From: Piscicola geometra
Lineage: Eukaryota > Annelida > Clitellata > Hirudinida > Piscicolidae
DNA: 64,000 nt
Assembly (NCBI GenBank): GCA_943735955.1
Contig: OX030968.1
Coordinates: forward strand, 6,648,830-6,712,829
Reading direction: 5' to 3'
Shown piece after piece: positions 35,801 to 53,800 of the stretch. Numbering within the stretch: the stretch's first letter is position 1; each line of letters opens with the position of its first letter. Below the pieces are notes generated by a model, which was not told the origin of the DNA, did no database searches, and saw only the letters and a list, made by a program, of their open reading frames with translations. A program made the translations under genes and the position numbers.

Positions 35801-38800
35801 CATCATCATCATGTCCATCATCATCATCATGTCCATCATCATCATCATCATGTCCATCATCATCATCATGTCCATCATCATCATCATGTCCATCATCATC
35901 ATCATGTCCATCATCATCATCATGTCCATCATCATCATCATCATGTCCATCATCATCATCATGTCCATCATCATCATCATGTCCATCATCATCATCATGT
36001 CCATCATCATCATCATGTCCATCATCATCATCATGTCCATCATCATCATCATGTCCATCATCATCATCATCATGTCCATCATCATCATCATCATCATGTC
36101 CATCATCATCATCATGTCCATCATCATCATCATGTCCATCATCATCATCATCATGTCCATCATCATCATCATGTCCATCATCATCATCATCATCATGTAC
36201 ATCATCATCATCATGTCCATCATCATCATCATCATGTCCATCATCATCATCATGTCCATCATCATCATCATCATCATGTACATCATCATCATCATATCCA
36301 TCATCATCATCATCATGTCCATCATCATCATCATGTCCATCATCATCATCATCATCATGTACATCATCATCATCATGTCCATCATCATCATCATCATGTC
36401 CATCATCATCATCATCATGTCCATCATCATCATCATGTCCATCATCATCATCATGTCCATCATCATCATCATCATGTCCATCATCATCATCATCATCATG
36501 TCCATCATCATCATCATGTCCATCATCATCATCATGTCCATCATCATCATCATATCCATCATCATCATCATGTCCATCATCATCATCATGTCCATCATCA
36601 TCATCATCATGTCCATCATCATCATCATCATGTCCATCATCATCATCATGTCCATCATCATCATCATCATGTCCATCATCATCATCATCATGTTCATCAT
36701 CATCATCATGTCCATCATCATCATCATGTCCATCATCATCATCATCATGTCCATCATCATCATCATGTCCATCATCATCATCATCATGTCCATCATCATC
36801 ATCATCATGTTCATCATCATCATCATGTCCATCATCATCATCATGTCCATCATCATCATCATCATGTCCATCATCATCATCATGTCCATCATCATCATCA
36901 TCATGTCCATCATCATCATCATGTCCATCATCATCATCATCATGTTCATCATCATCATCATGTCCATCATCATCATCATGTCCATCATCATCATCATGTC
37001 CATCATCATCATCATCATGTTCATCATCATCATCATGTCCATCATCATCATCATGTCCATCATCATCATCATCATGTCCATCATCATCATCATCATGTCC
37101 ATCATCATCATCATGTCCATCATCATCATCATCATGTCCATCATCATCATCATGTCCATCATCATCATCATCATGTCCATCATCATCATCATGTCCATCA
37201 TCATCATCATCATGTCCATCATCATCATCATCATGTCCATCATCATCATCATGTCCATCATCATCATCATGTCCATCATCATCATCATCATGTCCATCAT
37301 CATCATCATCATGTCCATCATCATCATCATGTCCATCATCATCATCATGTACATCATCATCATCATGTCCATCATCATCATCATCATGTCCATCATCATC
37401 ATCATCATGTCCATCATCATCATCATCATGTCCATCATCATCATCATGTCCATCATCATCATCATGTCCATCATCATCATCATCATGTCCATCATCATCA
37501 TCATCATGTCCATCATCATCATCATGTCCATCATCATCATCATGTACATCATCATCATCATGTCCATCATCATCATCATCATGTCCATCATCATCATCAT
37601 ATCCATCATCATCATCATGTCCATCATCATCATCATGTCCATCATCATCATCATCATGTCCATCATCATCATCATGTCCATCATCATCATCATCATGTCT
37701 ATCATCATCATCATCATGTCCATCATCATCATCATGTCCATCATCATCATCATGTCCATCATCATCATCATCATGTCCATCATCATCATCATCATGTCCA
37801 TCATCATCATCATGTCCATCATCATCATCATGTCCATCATCATCATCATCATGTCCATCATCATCATCATGTCCATCATCATCATCATCATGTTCATCAT
37901 CATCATCATGTCCATCATCATCATCATGTCCATCATCATCATCATGTCCATCATCATCATCATCATGTCCATCATCATCATCATGTCCATCATCATCATC
38001 ATGTCCATCATCATCATCATGTCCATCATCATCATCATGTCCATCATCATCATCATCATGTCCATCATCATCATCATGTCCATCATCATCATCATGTCCA
38101 TCATCATCATCATGTCCATCATCATCATCATGTCCATCATCATCATCATGTCCATCATCATCATCATGTCCATCATCATCATCATCATGTCCATCATCAT
38201 CATCATCATCATGTCCATCATCATCATCATGTCCATCATCATCATCATGTCCATCATCATCATCATCATGTCCATCATCATCATCATGTCCATCATCATC
38301 ATCATCATCATGTACATCATCATCATCATGTCCATCATCATCATCATCATGTCCATCATCATCATCATGTCCATCATCATCATCATCATCATGTACATCA
38401 TCATCATCATGTCCATCATCATCATCATCATGTCCATCATCATCATCATGTCCATCATCATCATCATCATCATGTACATCATCATCATCATGTCCATCAT
38501 CATCATCATCATGTCCATCATCATCATCATCATGTCCATCATCATCATCATGTCCATCATCATCATCATGTCCATCATCATCATCATCATGTCCATCATC
38601 ATCATCATCATCATGTCCATCATCATCATCATGTCCATCATCATCATCATGTCCATCATCATCATCATATCCATCATCATCATCATGTCCATCATCATCA
38701 TCATGTCCATCATCATCATCATCATGTCCATCATCATCATCATCATGTCCATCATCATCATCATGTCCATCATCATCATCATCATGTCCATCATCATCAT

Positions 38801-41800
38801 CATCATGTCCATCATCATCATCATCATGTTCATCATCATCATCATGTCCATCATCATCATCATGTCCATCATCATCATCATCATGTCCATCATCATCATC
38901 ATGTCCATCATCATCATCATGTCCATCATCATCATCATCATGTCCATCATCATCATCATCATGTTCATCATCATCATCATGTCCATCATCATCATCATGT
39001 CCATCATCATCATCATCATGTCCATCATCATCATCATGTCCATCATCATCATCATCATGTCCATCATCATCATCATGTCCATCATCATCATCATCATGTT
39101 CATCATCATCATCATGTCCATCATCATCATCATGTCCATCATCATCATCATCATGTTCATCATCATCATCATGTCCATCATCATCATCATGTCCATCATC
39201 ATCATCATCATGTCCATCATCATCATCATCATGTCCATCATCATCATCATGTCCATCATCATCATCATCATGTCCATCATCATCATCATGTCCATCATCA
39301 TCATCATCATGTCCATCATCATCATCATGTCCATCATCATCATCATCATGTCCATCATCATCATCATCATGTCCATCATCATCATCATGTCCATCATCAT
39401 CATCATGTCCATCATCATCATCATCATGTCCATCATCATCATCATCATGTCCATCATCATCATCATGTCCATCATCATCATCATGTACATCATCATCATC
39501 ATGTCCATCATCATCATCATCATGTCCATCATCATCATCATCATGTCCATCATCATCATCATGTCCATCATCATCATCATGTCCATCATCATCATCATGT
39601 CCATCATCATCATCATCATGTCCATCATCATCATCATCATGTCCATCATCATCATCATCATGTCCATCATCATCATCATCATCATGTCCATCATCATCAT
39701 CATCATGTCCATCATCATCATCATGTCCATCATCATCATCATCATGTCCATCATCATCATCATCATGTTCATCATCATCATCATGTCCATCATCATCATC
39801 ATCATGTCCATCATCATCATCATCATGTCCATCATCATCATCATCATGTCCATCATCATCATCATCATGTCCATCATCATCATCATCATCATGTCCATCA
39901 TCATCATCATCATCATGTTCATCATCATCATCATGTCCATCATCATCATCATCATGTCCATCATCATCATCATCATGTCCATCATCATCATCATCATGTC
40001 CATCATCATCATCATCATGTCCATCATCATCATCATCATGTCCATCATCATCATCATCATCATGTCCATCATCATCATCATCATGTCCATCATCATCATC
40101 ATCATGTCCATCATCATCATCATCATGTCCATCATCATCATCATCATGTCCATCATCATCATCATGTCCATCATCATCATCATCATGTCCATCATCATCA
40201 TGTCCATCATCATCATCATCATGTCCATCATCATCATCATGTCCATCATCATCATCATGTCCATCATCATCATCATGTCCATCATCATCATCATGTCCAT
40301 CATCATCATCATGTCCATCATCATCATCATGTCCATCATCATCATCATCATGTCCATCATCATCATCATGTCCATCATCATCATCATGTCCATCATCATC
40401 GTCATCATGTCCATCATCATCATCATCATGTCCATCATCATCATCATCATGTCCATCATCATCATCATGTCCATCATCATCATCATCATGTCCATCATCA
40501 TCATCATCATGTCCATCATCATCATCATGTCCATCATCATCATCATCATGTCCATCATCATTATCATCATGTCCATCATCATCATCATCATGTCCATCAT
40601 CATCATCATCATCATGTCCATCATCATCATCATCATCATCATGTCCATCATCATCATCATCATGTTCATCATCATCATCATGTCCATCATCATCATCATC
40701 ATGTCCATCATCATCATCATCATGTCCATCATCATCATCATCATGTCCATCATCATCATCATCATGTCCATCATCATCATCATCATGTCCATCATCATCA
40801 TCATCATGTCCATCATCATCATCATGTCCATCATCATCATCATCATCATGTCCATCATCATCATCATGTCCATCATCATCATCATCATGTCCATCATCAT
40901 CATCATGTCCATCATCATCATCATCATGTCCATCATCATCATCATCATGTCCATCATCATCATCATCATGTCCATCATCATCATCATCATGTCCATCATC
41001 ATCATCATGTCCATCATCATCATCATCATGTCCATCATCATCATCATGTCCATCATCATCATCATCATGTCCATCATCATCATCATGTCCATCATCATCA
41101 TGTCCATCATCATCATCATGTCCATCATCATCATCATGTCCATCATCATCATCATCATCATGTCCATCATCATCATCATGTCCATCATCATCATCATCAT
41201 GTCCATCATCATCATCATCATGTCCATCATCATCATCATGTCCATCATCATCATCATCATGTCCATCATCATCATCATGTCCATCATCATCATCATCATG
41301 TCCATCATCATCATGTCCATCATCATCATCATGTCCATCATCATCATCATCATGTCCATCATCATCATCATGTCCATCATCATCATGTCCATCATCATCA
41401 TCATGTCCATCATCATCATCATGTCCATCATCATCATCATCATGTCCATCATCATCATCATCATGTCCATCATCATCATCATCATGTTCATCATCATCAT
41501 CATCATGTCCATCATCATCATCATGTCCATCATCATCATCATCATCATGTCCATCATCATCATCATGTCCATCATCATCATCATCATCATGTCCATCATC
41601 ATCATCATGTCCATCATCATCATCATGTCCATCATCATCATCATGTCCATCATCATCATCATGTCCATCATCATCATCATCATGTCCATCATCATCATCA
41701 TCATGTCCATCATCATCATCATCATGTCCATCATCATCATCATCATCATGTCCATCATCATCATCATCATGTCCATCATCATCATCATCATCATGTCCAT

Positions 41801-44800
41801 CATCATCATCATGTCCATCATCATCATCATCATGTCCATCATCATCATCATCATGTCCATCATCATCATCATCATGTCCATCATCATCATCATCATCATG
41901 TCCATCATCATCATCATCATGTCCATCATCATCATCATCATGTCCATCATCATCATCATGTCCATCATCATCATCATGTCCATCATCATCATCATGTCCA
42001 TCATCATCATCATCATGTCCATCATCATCATCATCATGTCCATCATCATCATCATCATGTCCATCATCATCATCATCATGTCCATCATCATCATCATCAT
42101 GTCCATCATCATCATCATCATGTCCATCATCATCATCATGTCCATCATCATCATCATGTCCATCATCATCATCATGTCTATCATCATCATCATCATGTCC
42201 ATCATCATCATCATGTCCATCATCATCACCATGTCTATCATCATCATCATCATGTCCATCATCATCATCATCATGTTCATCATCATCATCATGTCCATCA
42301 TCATCATCATCATGTCCATCATCATCATCATGTCCATCATCATCACCATGTCTATCATCATCATCATCATCATGTCCATCATCATCATCATGTCTATCAT
42401 CATCATCATGTCCATCATCATCATCATCATGTCCATCATCATCATCATCATGTCCATCATCATCATCATCATGTCCATCATCATCATCATGTCTATCATC
42501 ATCATCATCATGTCCATCATCATCATCATGTCTATCATCATCATCATCATGTCCATCATCATCATCATGTCCATCATCATCATCATGTCCATCATCATCA
42601 TCATGTCCATCATCATCATCATGTCCATCATCATCATCATGTCCATCATCATCATCATGTCCATCATCATCATCATCATGTCCATCATCATCATCATGTC
42701 CATCATCATCATCATGTCCATCATCATCATCATGTCCATCATCATCATCATGTCCATCATCATCATCATCATGTCCATCATCATCATCATCATGTCCATC
42801 ATCATCATCATCATGTCCATCATCATCATCATCATGTCCATCATCATCATCATGTCCATCATCATCATCATCATGTCCATCATCATCATCATGTCCATCA
42901 TCATCATCATGTCCATCATCATCATCATGTCCATCATCATCATCATGTCCATCATCATCATCATCATGTCCATCATCATCATCATCATGTCCATCATCAT
43001 CATCATGTCCATCATCATCATCATGTCCATCATCATCATCATGTCCATCATCATCATCATCATGTCCATCATCATCATCATCATGTCCATCATCATCATC
43101 ATCATGTCCATCATCATCATCATGTCCATCATCATCATCATGTCCATCATCATCATCATGTCCATCATCATCATCATGTCCATCATCATCATCATGTCCA
43201 TCATCATCATCATGTCCATCATCATCATCATCATGTCCATCATCATCATCATCATCATGTCCATCATCATCATCATGTCCATCATCATCATCATGTCCAT
43301 CATCATCATCATCATGTCCATCATCATCATCATGTCCATCATCATCATCATCATCATGTACATCATCATCATCATGTCCATCATCATCATCATCATGTCC
43401 ATCATCATCATCATGTCCATCATCATCATCATCATCATGTACATCATCATCATCATATCCATCATCATCATCATCATGTCCATCATCATCATCATGTCCA
43501 TCATCATCATCATCATCATGTACATCATCATCATCATGTCCATCATCATCATCATCATGTCCATCATCATCATCATCATGTCCATCATCATCATCATGTC
43601 CATCATCATCATCATGTCCATCATCATCATCATCATGTCCATCATCATCATCATCATCATGTCCATCATCATCATCATGTCCATCATCATCATCATGTCC
43701 ATCATCATCATCATATCCATCATCATCATCATGTCCATCATCATCATCATGTCCATCATCATCATCATCATGTCCATCATCATCATCATGTCCATCATCA
43801 TCATCATCATGTCCATCATCATCATCATCATGTCCATCATCATCATCATCATGTCCATCATCATCATCATCATGTCCATCATCATCATCATGTCCATCAT
43901 CATCATCATCATGTCCATCATCATCATCATGTCCATCATCATCATCATCATGTCCATCATCATCATCATGTCCATCATCATCATGTCCATCATCATCATC
44001 ATGTCCATCATCATCATCATGTCCATCATCATCATCATCATCATGTCCATCATCATCATCATGTCCATCATCATCATCATCATGTCCATCATCATCATCA
44101 TCATGTCCATCATCATCATCATGTCCATCATCATCATCATCATGTCCATCATCATCATCATGTCCATCATCATCATCATCATGTCCATCATCATCATGTC
44201 CATCATCATCATCATGTCCATCATCATCATCATCATGTCCATCATCATCATCATGTCCATCATCATCATGTCCATCATCATCATCATGTCCATCATCATC
44301 ATCATGTCCATCATCATCATCATCATGTCCATCATCATCATCATGTCTATCATCATCATCATGTCCATCATCATCATCATCATGTCCATCATCATCATCA
44401 TCATGTCCATCATCATCATCATCATGTCCATCATCATCATCATGTCTATCATCATCATCATCATGTCCATCATCATCATCATGTCTATCATCATCATCAT
44501 CATGTCCATCATCATCATCATGTCCATCATCATCATCATGTCCATCATCATCATCATGTCCATCATCATCATCATGTCCATCATCATCATCATGTCCATC
44601 ATCATCATCATGTCCATCATCATCATCATCATGTCCATCATCATCATCATGTCCATCATCATCATCATGTCCATCATCATCATCATGTCCATCATCATCA
44701 TCATGTCCATCATCATCATCATCATGTCCATCATCATCATCATCATGTCCATCATCATCATCATCATGTCCATCATCATCATCATCATGTCCATCATCAT

Positions 44801-47800
44801 CATCATGTCCATCATCATCATCATCATGTCCATCATCATCATCATGTCCATCATCATCATCATGTCCATCATCATCATCATGTCCATCATCATCATCATG
44901 TCCATCATCATCATCATCATGTCCATCATCATCATCATCATGTCCATCATCATCATCATGTCCATCATCATCATCATGTCCATCATCATCATCATGTCCA
45001 TCATCATCATCATCATGTCCATCATCATCATCATCATGTCCATCATCATCATCATCATGTCCATCATCATCATCATGTCCATCATCATCATCATGTCCAT
45101 CATCATCATCATGTCCATCATCATCATCATGTCCATCATCATCATCATGTCCATCATCATCATCATGTCCATCATCATCATCATCATGTCCATCATCATC
45201 ATCATCATCATGTCCATCATCATCATCATGTCCATCATCATCATCATGTCCATCATCATCATCATCATGTCCATCATCATCATCATGTCCATCATCATCA
45301 TCATCATCATGTACATCATCATCATCATGTCCATCATCATCATCATCATGTCCATCATCATCATCATGTCCATCATCATCATCATCATCATGTACATCAT
45401 CATCATCATATCCATCATCATCATCATCATGTCCATCATCATCATCATGTCCATCATCATCATCATCATCATGTACATCATCATCATCATGTCCATCATC
45501 ATCATCATCATGTCCATCATCATCATCATCATGTCCATCATCATCATCATGTCCATCATCATCATCATGTCCATCATCATCATCATCATGTCCATCATCA
45601 TCATCATCATCATGTCCATCATCATCATCATGTCCATCATCATCATCATGTCCATCATCATCATCATATCCATCATCATCATCATGTCCATCATCATCAT
45701 CATGTCCATCATCATCATCATCATGTCCATCATCATCATCATCATGTCCATCATCATCATCATGTCCATCATCATCATCATCATGTCCATCATCATCATC
45801 ATCATGTTCATCATCATCATCATGTCCATCATCATCATCATGTCCATCATCATCATCATCATGTCCATCATCATCATCATGTCCATCATCATCATCATCA
45901 TGTCCATCATCATCATCATCATGTTCATCATCATCATCATGTCCATCATCATCATCATGTCCATCATCATCATCATCATGTCCATCATCATCATCATGTC
46001 CATCATCATCATCATCATGTCCATCATCATCATCATGTCCATCATCATCATCATCATGTTCATCATCATCATCATGTCCATCATCATCATCATGTCCATC
46101 ATCATCATCATGTCCATCATCATCATCATCATGTTCATCATCATCATCATGTCCATCATCATCATCATGTCCATCATCATCATCATCATGTCCATCATCA
46201 TCATCATCATGTCCATCATCATCATCATGTCCATCATCATCATCATCATGTCCATCATCATCATCATGTCCATCATCATCATCATCATGTCCATCATCAT
46301 CATCATGTCCATCATCATCATCATCATGTCCATCATCATCATCATCATGTCCATCATCATCATCATGTCCATCATCATCATCATGTCCATCATCATCATC
46401 ATCATGTCCATCATCATCATCATCATGTCCATCATCATCATCATGTCCATCATCATCATCATGTACATCATCATCATCATGTCCATCATCATCATCATCA
46501 TGTCCATCATCATCATCATCATGTCCATCATCATCATCATCATGTCCATCATCATCATCATGTCCATCATCATCATCATGTCCATCATCATCATCATCAT
46601 GTCCATCATCATCATCATCATGTCCATCATCATCATCATGTCCATCATCATCATCATGTACATCATCATCATCATGTCCATCATCATCATCATCATGTCC
46701 ATCATCATCATCATATCCATCATCATCATCATGTCCATCATCATCATCATGTCCATCATCATCATCATCATGTCCATCATCATCATCATGTCCATCATCA
46801 TCATCATCATGTCTATCATCATCATCATCATGTCCATCATCATCATCATCATGTCCATCATCATCATCATCATGTCCATCATCATCATCATGTCCATCAT
46901 CATCATCATGTCCATCATCATCATCATCATGTCCATCATCATCATCATGTCCATCATCATCATCATCATGTTCATCATCATCATCATGTCCATCATCATC
47001 ATCATGTCCATCATCATCATCATGTCCATCATCATCATCATCATGTCCATCATCATCATCATGTCCATCATCATCATCATGTCCATCATCATCATCATGT
47101 CCATCATCATCATCATGTCCATCATCATCATCATCATGTCCATCATCATCATCATGTCCATCATCATCATCATGTCCATCATCATCATCATGTCCATCAT
47201 CATCATCATGTCCATCATCATCATCATGTCCATCATCATCATCATGTCCATCATCATCATCATCATGTCCATCATCATCATCATCATCATGTCCATCATC
47301 ATCATCATGTCCATCATCATCATCATGTCCATCATCATCATCATCATGTCCATCATCATCATCATGTCCATCATCATCATCATCATCATGTACATCATCA
47401 TCATCATGTCCATCATCATCATCATCATGTCCATCATCATCATCATGTCCATCATCATCATCATCATCATGTACATCATCATCATCATGTCCATCATCAT
47501 CATCATCATGTCCATCATCATCATCATGTCCATCATCATCATCATCATCATGTACATCATCATCATCATGTCCATCATCATCATCATCATGTCCATCATC
47601 ATCATCATCATGTCCATCATCATCATCATGTCCATCATCATCATCATGTCCATCATCATCATCATCATGTCCATCATCATCATCATCATCATGTCCATCA
47701 TCATCATCATGTCCATCATCATCATCATGTCCATCATCATCATCATATCCATCATCATCATCATGTCCATCATCATCATCATGTCCATCATCATCATCAT

Positions 47801-50800
47801 CATGTCCATCATCATCATCATCATGTCCATCATCATCATCATGTCCATCATCATCATCATCATGTCCATCATCATCATCATCATGTCCATCATCATCATC
47901 ATCATGTTCATCATCATCATCATGTCCATCATCATCATCATGTCCATCATCATCATCATCATGTCCATCATCATCATCATGTCCATCATCATCATCATGT
48001 CCATCATCATCATCATCATGTCCATCATCATCATCATCATGTTCATCATCATCATCATGTCCATCATCATCATCATGTCCATCATCATCATCATCATGTC
48101 CATCATCATCATCATGTCCATCATCATCATCATCATGTCCATCATCATCATCATGTCCATCATCATCATCATCATGTTCATCATCATCATCATGTCCATC
48201 ATCATCATCATGTCCATCATCATCATCATCATGTTCATCATCATCATCATGTCCATCATCATCATCATGTCCATCATCATCATCATCATGTCCATCATCA
48301 TCATCATCATGTCCATCATCATCATCATGTCCATCATCATCATCATCATGTCCATCATCATCATCATGTCCATCATCATCATCATCATGTCCATCATCAT
48401 CATCATGTCCATCATCATCATCATCATGTCCATCATCATCATCATCATGTCCATCATCATCATCATGTCCATCATCATCATCATGTCCATCATCATCATC
48501 ATCATGTCCATCATCATCATCATCATGTCCATCATCATCATCATGTCCATCATCATCATCATGTACATCATCATCATCATGTCCATCATCATCATCATCA
48601 TGTCCATCATCATCATCATCATGTCCATCATCATCATCATGTCCATCATCATCATCATGTCCATCATCATCATCATGTCCATCATCATCATCATCATGTC
48701 CATCATCATCATCATCATGTCCATCATCATCATCATCATGTCCATCATCATCATCATCATCATGTCCATCATCATCATCATCATGTCCATCATCATCATC
48801 ATGTCCATCATCATCATCATCATGTCCATCATCATCATCATCATGTTCATCATCATCATCATGTCCATCATCATCATCATCATGTCCATCATCATCATCA
48901 TCATGTCCATCATCATCATCATCATGTCCATCATCATCATCATCATGTCCATCATCATCATCATCATCATGTCCATCATCATCATCATCATCATGTTCAT
49001 CATCATCATCATGTCCATCATCATCATCATCATGTCCATCATCATCATCATCATGTCCATCATCATCATTATCATGTCCATCATCATCATCATCATGTCC
49101 ATCATCATCATCATCATGTCCATCATCATCATCATCATCATGTCCATCATCATCATCATCATGTCCATCATCATCATCATCATGTCCATCATCATCATCA
49201 TCATGTCCATCATCATCATCATCATGTCCATCATCATCATCATGTCCATCATCATCATCATCATGTCCATCATCATCATGTCCATCATCATCATCATCAT
49301 GTCCATCATCATCATCATGTCCATCATCATCATCATGTCCATCATCATCATCATGTCCATCATCATCATCATGTCCATCATCATCATCATGTCCATCATC
49401 ATCATCATGTCCATCATCATCATCATGTCCATCATCATCATCATCATGTCCATCATCATCATCATGTCCATCATCATCATCATGTCCATCATCATCGTCA
49501 TCATGTCCATCATCATCATCATCATGTCCATCATCATCATCATCATGTCCATCATCATCATCATGTCCATCATCATCATCATCATGTCCATCATCATCAT
49601 CATCATGTCCATCATCATCATCATGTCCATCATCATCATCATCATGTCCATCATCATTATCATCATGTCCATCATCATCATCATCATGTCCATCATCATC
49701 ATCATCATCATGTCCATCATCATCATCATCATCATCATGTCCATCATCATCATCATCATGTTCATCATCATCATCATGTCCATCATCATCATCATCATGT
49801 CCATCATCATCATCATCATGTCCATCATCATCATCATCATGTCCATCATCATCATCATCATGTCCATCATCATCATCATCATGTCCATCATCATCATCAT
49901 CATGTCCATCATCATCATCATGTCCATCATCATCATCATCATCATGTCCATCATCATCATCATGTCCATCATCATCATCATCATGTCCATCATCATCATC
50001 ATGTCCATCATCATCATCATCATGTCCATCATCATCATCATCATGTCCATCATCATCATCATCATGTCCATCATCATCATCATCATGTCCATCATCATCA
50101 TCATGTCCATCATCATCATCATCATGTCCATCATCATCATCATGTCCATCATCATCATCATCATGTCCATCATCATCATCATGTCCATCATCATCATGTC
50201 CATCATCATCATCATGTCCATCATCATCATCATGTCCATCATCATCATCATCATCATGTCCATCATCATCATCATGTCCATCATCATCATCATCATGTCC
50301 ATCATCATCATCATCATGTCCATCATCATCATCATGTCCATCATCATCATCATCATGTCCATCATCATCATCATGTCCATCATCATCATCATCATGTCCA
50401 TCATCATCATGTCCATCATCATCATCATGTCCATCATCATCATCATCATGTCCATCATCATCATCATGTCCATCATCATCATGTCCATCATCATCATCAT
50501 GTCCATCATCATCATCATGTCCATCATCATCATCATCATGTCCATCATCATCATCATCATGTCCATCATCATCATCATCATGTTCATCATCATCATCATC
50601 ATGTCCATCATCATCATCATGTCCATCATCATCATCATCATCATGTCCATCATCATCATCATGTCCATCATCATCATCATCATCATGTCCATCATCATCA
50701 TCATGTCCATCATCATCATCATGTCCATCATCATCATCATGTCCATCATCATCATCATGTCCATCATCATCATCATCATGTCCATCATCATCATCATCAT

Positions 50801-53800
50801 GTCCATCATCATCATCATCATGTCCATCATCATCATCATCATCATGTCCATCATCATCATCATCATGTCCATCATCATCATCATCATCATGTCCATCATC
50901 ATCATCATGTCCATCATCATCATCATCATGTCCATCATCATCATCATCATGTCCATCATCATCATCATCATGTCCATCATCATCATCATCATCATGTCCA
51001 TCATCATCATCATCATGTCCATCATCATCATCATCATGTCCATCATCATCATCATGTCCATCATCATCATCATGTCCATCATCATCATCATGTCCATCAT
51101 CATCATCATCATGTCCATCATCATCATCATCATGTCCATCATCATCATCATCATGTCCATCATCATCATCATCATGTCCATCATCATCATCATCATGTCC
51201 ATCATCATCATCATCATGTCCATCATCATCATCATGTCCATCATCATCATCATGTCCATCATCATCATCATGTCTATCATCATCATCATCATGTCCATCA
51301 TCATCATCATGTCCATCATCATCACCATGTCTATCATCATCATCATCATGTCCATCATCATCATCATCATGTTCATCATCATCATCATGTCCATCATCAT
51401 CATCATCATGTCCATCATCATCATCATGTCCATCATCATCACCATGTCTATCATCATCATCATCATCATGTCCATCATCATCATCATGTCTATCATCATC
51501 ATCATGTCCATCATCATCATCATCATGTCCATCATCATCATCATCATGTCCATCATCATCATCATCATGTCCATCATCATCATCATGTCTATCATCATCA
51601 TCATCATGTCCATCATCATCATCATGTCTATCATCATCATCATCATGTCCATCATCATCATCATGTCCATCATCATCATCATGTCCATCATCATCATCAT
51701 GTCCATCATCATCATCATGTCCATCATCATCATCATGTCCATCATCATCATCATGTCCATCATCATCATCATCATGTCCATCATCATCATCATGTCCATC
51801 ATCATCATCATGTCCATCATCATCATCATGTCCATCATCATCATCATGTCCATCATCATCATCATCATGTCCATCATCATCATCATCATGTCCATCATCA
51901 TCATCATCATGTCCATCATCATCATCATCATGTCCATCATCATCATCATGTCCATCATCATCATCATCATGTCCATCATCATCATCATGTCCATCATCAT
52001 CATCATGTCCATCATCATCATCATGTCCATCATCATCATCATGTCCATCATCATCATCATCATGTCCATCATCATCATCATCATGTTCATCATCATCATC
52101 ATCATGTCCATCATCATCATCATGTCCATCATCATCATCATCATCATGTCCATCATCATCATCATGTCCATCATCATCATCATCATCATGTCCATCATCA
52201 TCATCATGTCCATCATCATCATCATGTCCATCATCATCATCATGTCCATCATCATCATCATGTCCATCATCATCATCATCATGTCCATCATCATCATCAT
52301 CATGTCCATCATCATCATCATCATGTCCATCATCATCATCATCATGTCCATCATCATCATCATCATGTCCATCATCATCATCATCATGTCCATCATCATC
52401 ATCATCATGTCCATCATCATCATCATCATGTCCATCATCATCATCATCATGTCCATCATCATCATCATGTCCATCATCATCATCATGTCCATCATCATCA
52501 TCATCATGTCCATCATCATCATCATGTCCATCATCATCATCATGTCCATCATCATCATCATGTCCATCATCATCATCATGTCCATCATCATCATCATGTC
52601 CATCATCATCATCATCATGTCCATCATCATCATCATCATGTCCATCATCATCATCATCATGTCCATCATCATCATCATGTCCATCATCATCATCATCATG
52701 TCCATCATCATCATCATGTCCATCATCATCATCATGTCTATCATCATCATCATCATCATCATCATCATGTCTATCATCATCATCATGTCCATCATCATCA
52801 TCATGTACATCATCATCATCATGTACATCATCATCATCATGTCCATCATCATCATCATGTACATCATCATCATCATGTCCATCATCATCATCATGTACAT
52901 CATCATCATCATGTCCATCATCATCATCATGTCCATCATCATCATCATGTCCATCATCATCATCATGTCCATCATCATCATCATCATGTCCATCATCATC
53001 ATCATCATGTCCATCATCATCATCATCATGTCCATCATCATCATCATCATGTCCATCATCATCATCATCATCATGTCCATCATCATCATCATCATGTCCA
53101 TCATCATCATCATCATCATGTCCATCATCATCATCATCATCATGTCCATCATCATCATCATCATCATGTCCATCATCATCATCATCATCATGTCCATCAT
53201 CATCATCATCATCATGTCCATCATCATCATTATGTACATCATCATCATCATCATGTCCATCATCATCATCATCATGTCCATCATCATCATCATGTCCATC
53301 ATCATCACCATCATGTCCATCATCATCATCATGTCCATCATCATCATCATGTCCATCATCATCATCATGTCCATCATCATCATCATCATGTCCATCATCA
53401 TCATCATCATGTCCATCATCATCATCATCATGTCCATCATCATCATCATGTCCATCATCATCATCATCATGTCCATCATCATCATCATGTCCATCATCAT
53501 CATCATGTCCATCATCATCATCATGTCCATCATCATCATCATCATGTCCATCATCATCATCATCATGTCCATCATCATCATCATCATGTCCATCATCACC
53601 ATCATGTACATCATCATCATCATGTCCATCATCATCATCATGTCCATCATCATCATCATGTTCATCATCATCATCATGTCCATCATCATCATCATCATGT
53701 CCATCATCATCATCATCATGTCCATCATCATCATCATCATGTCCATCATCATCATCATGTACATCATCATCATCATGTCCATCATCATCATCATCATGTC

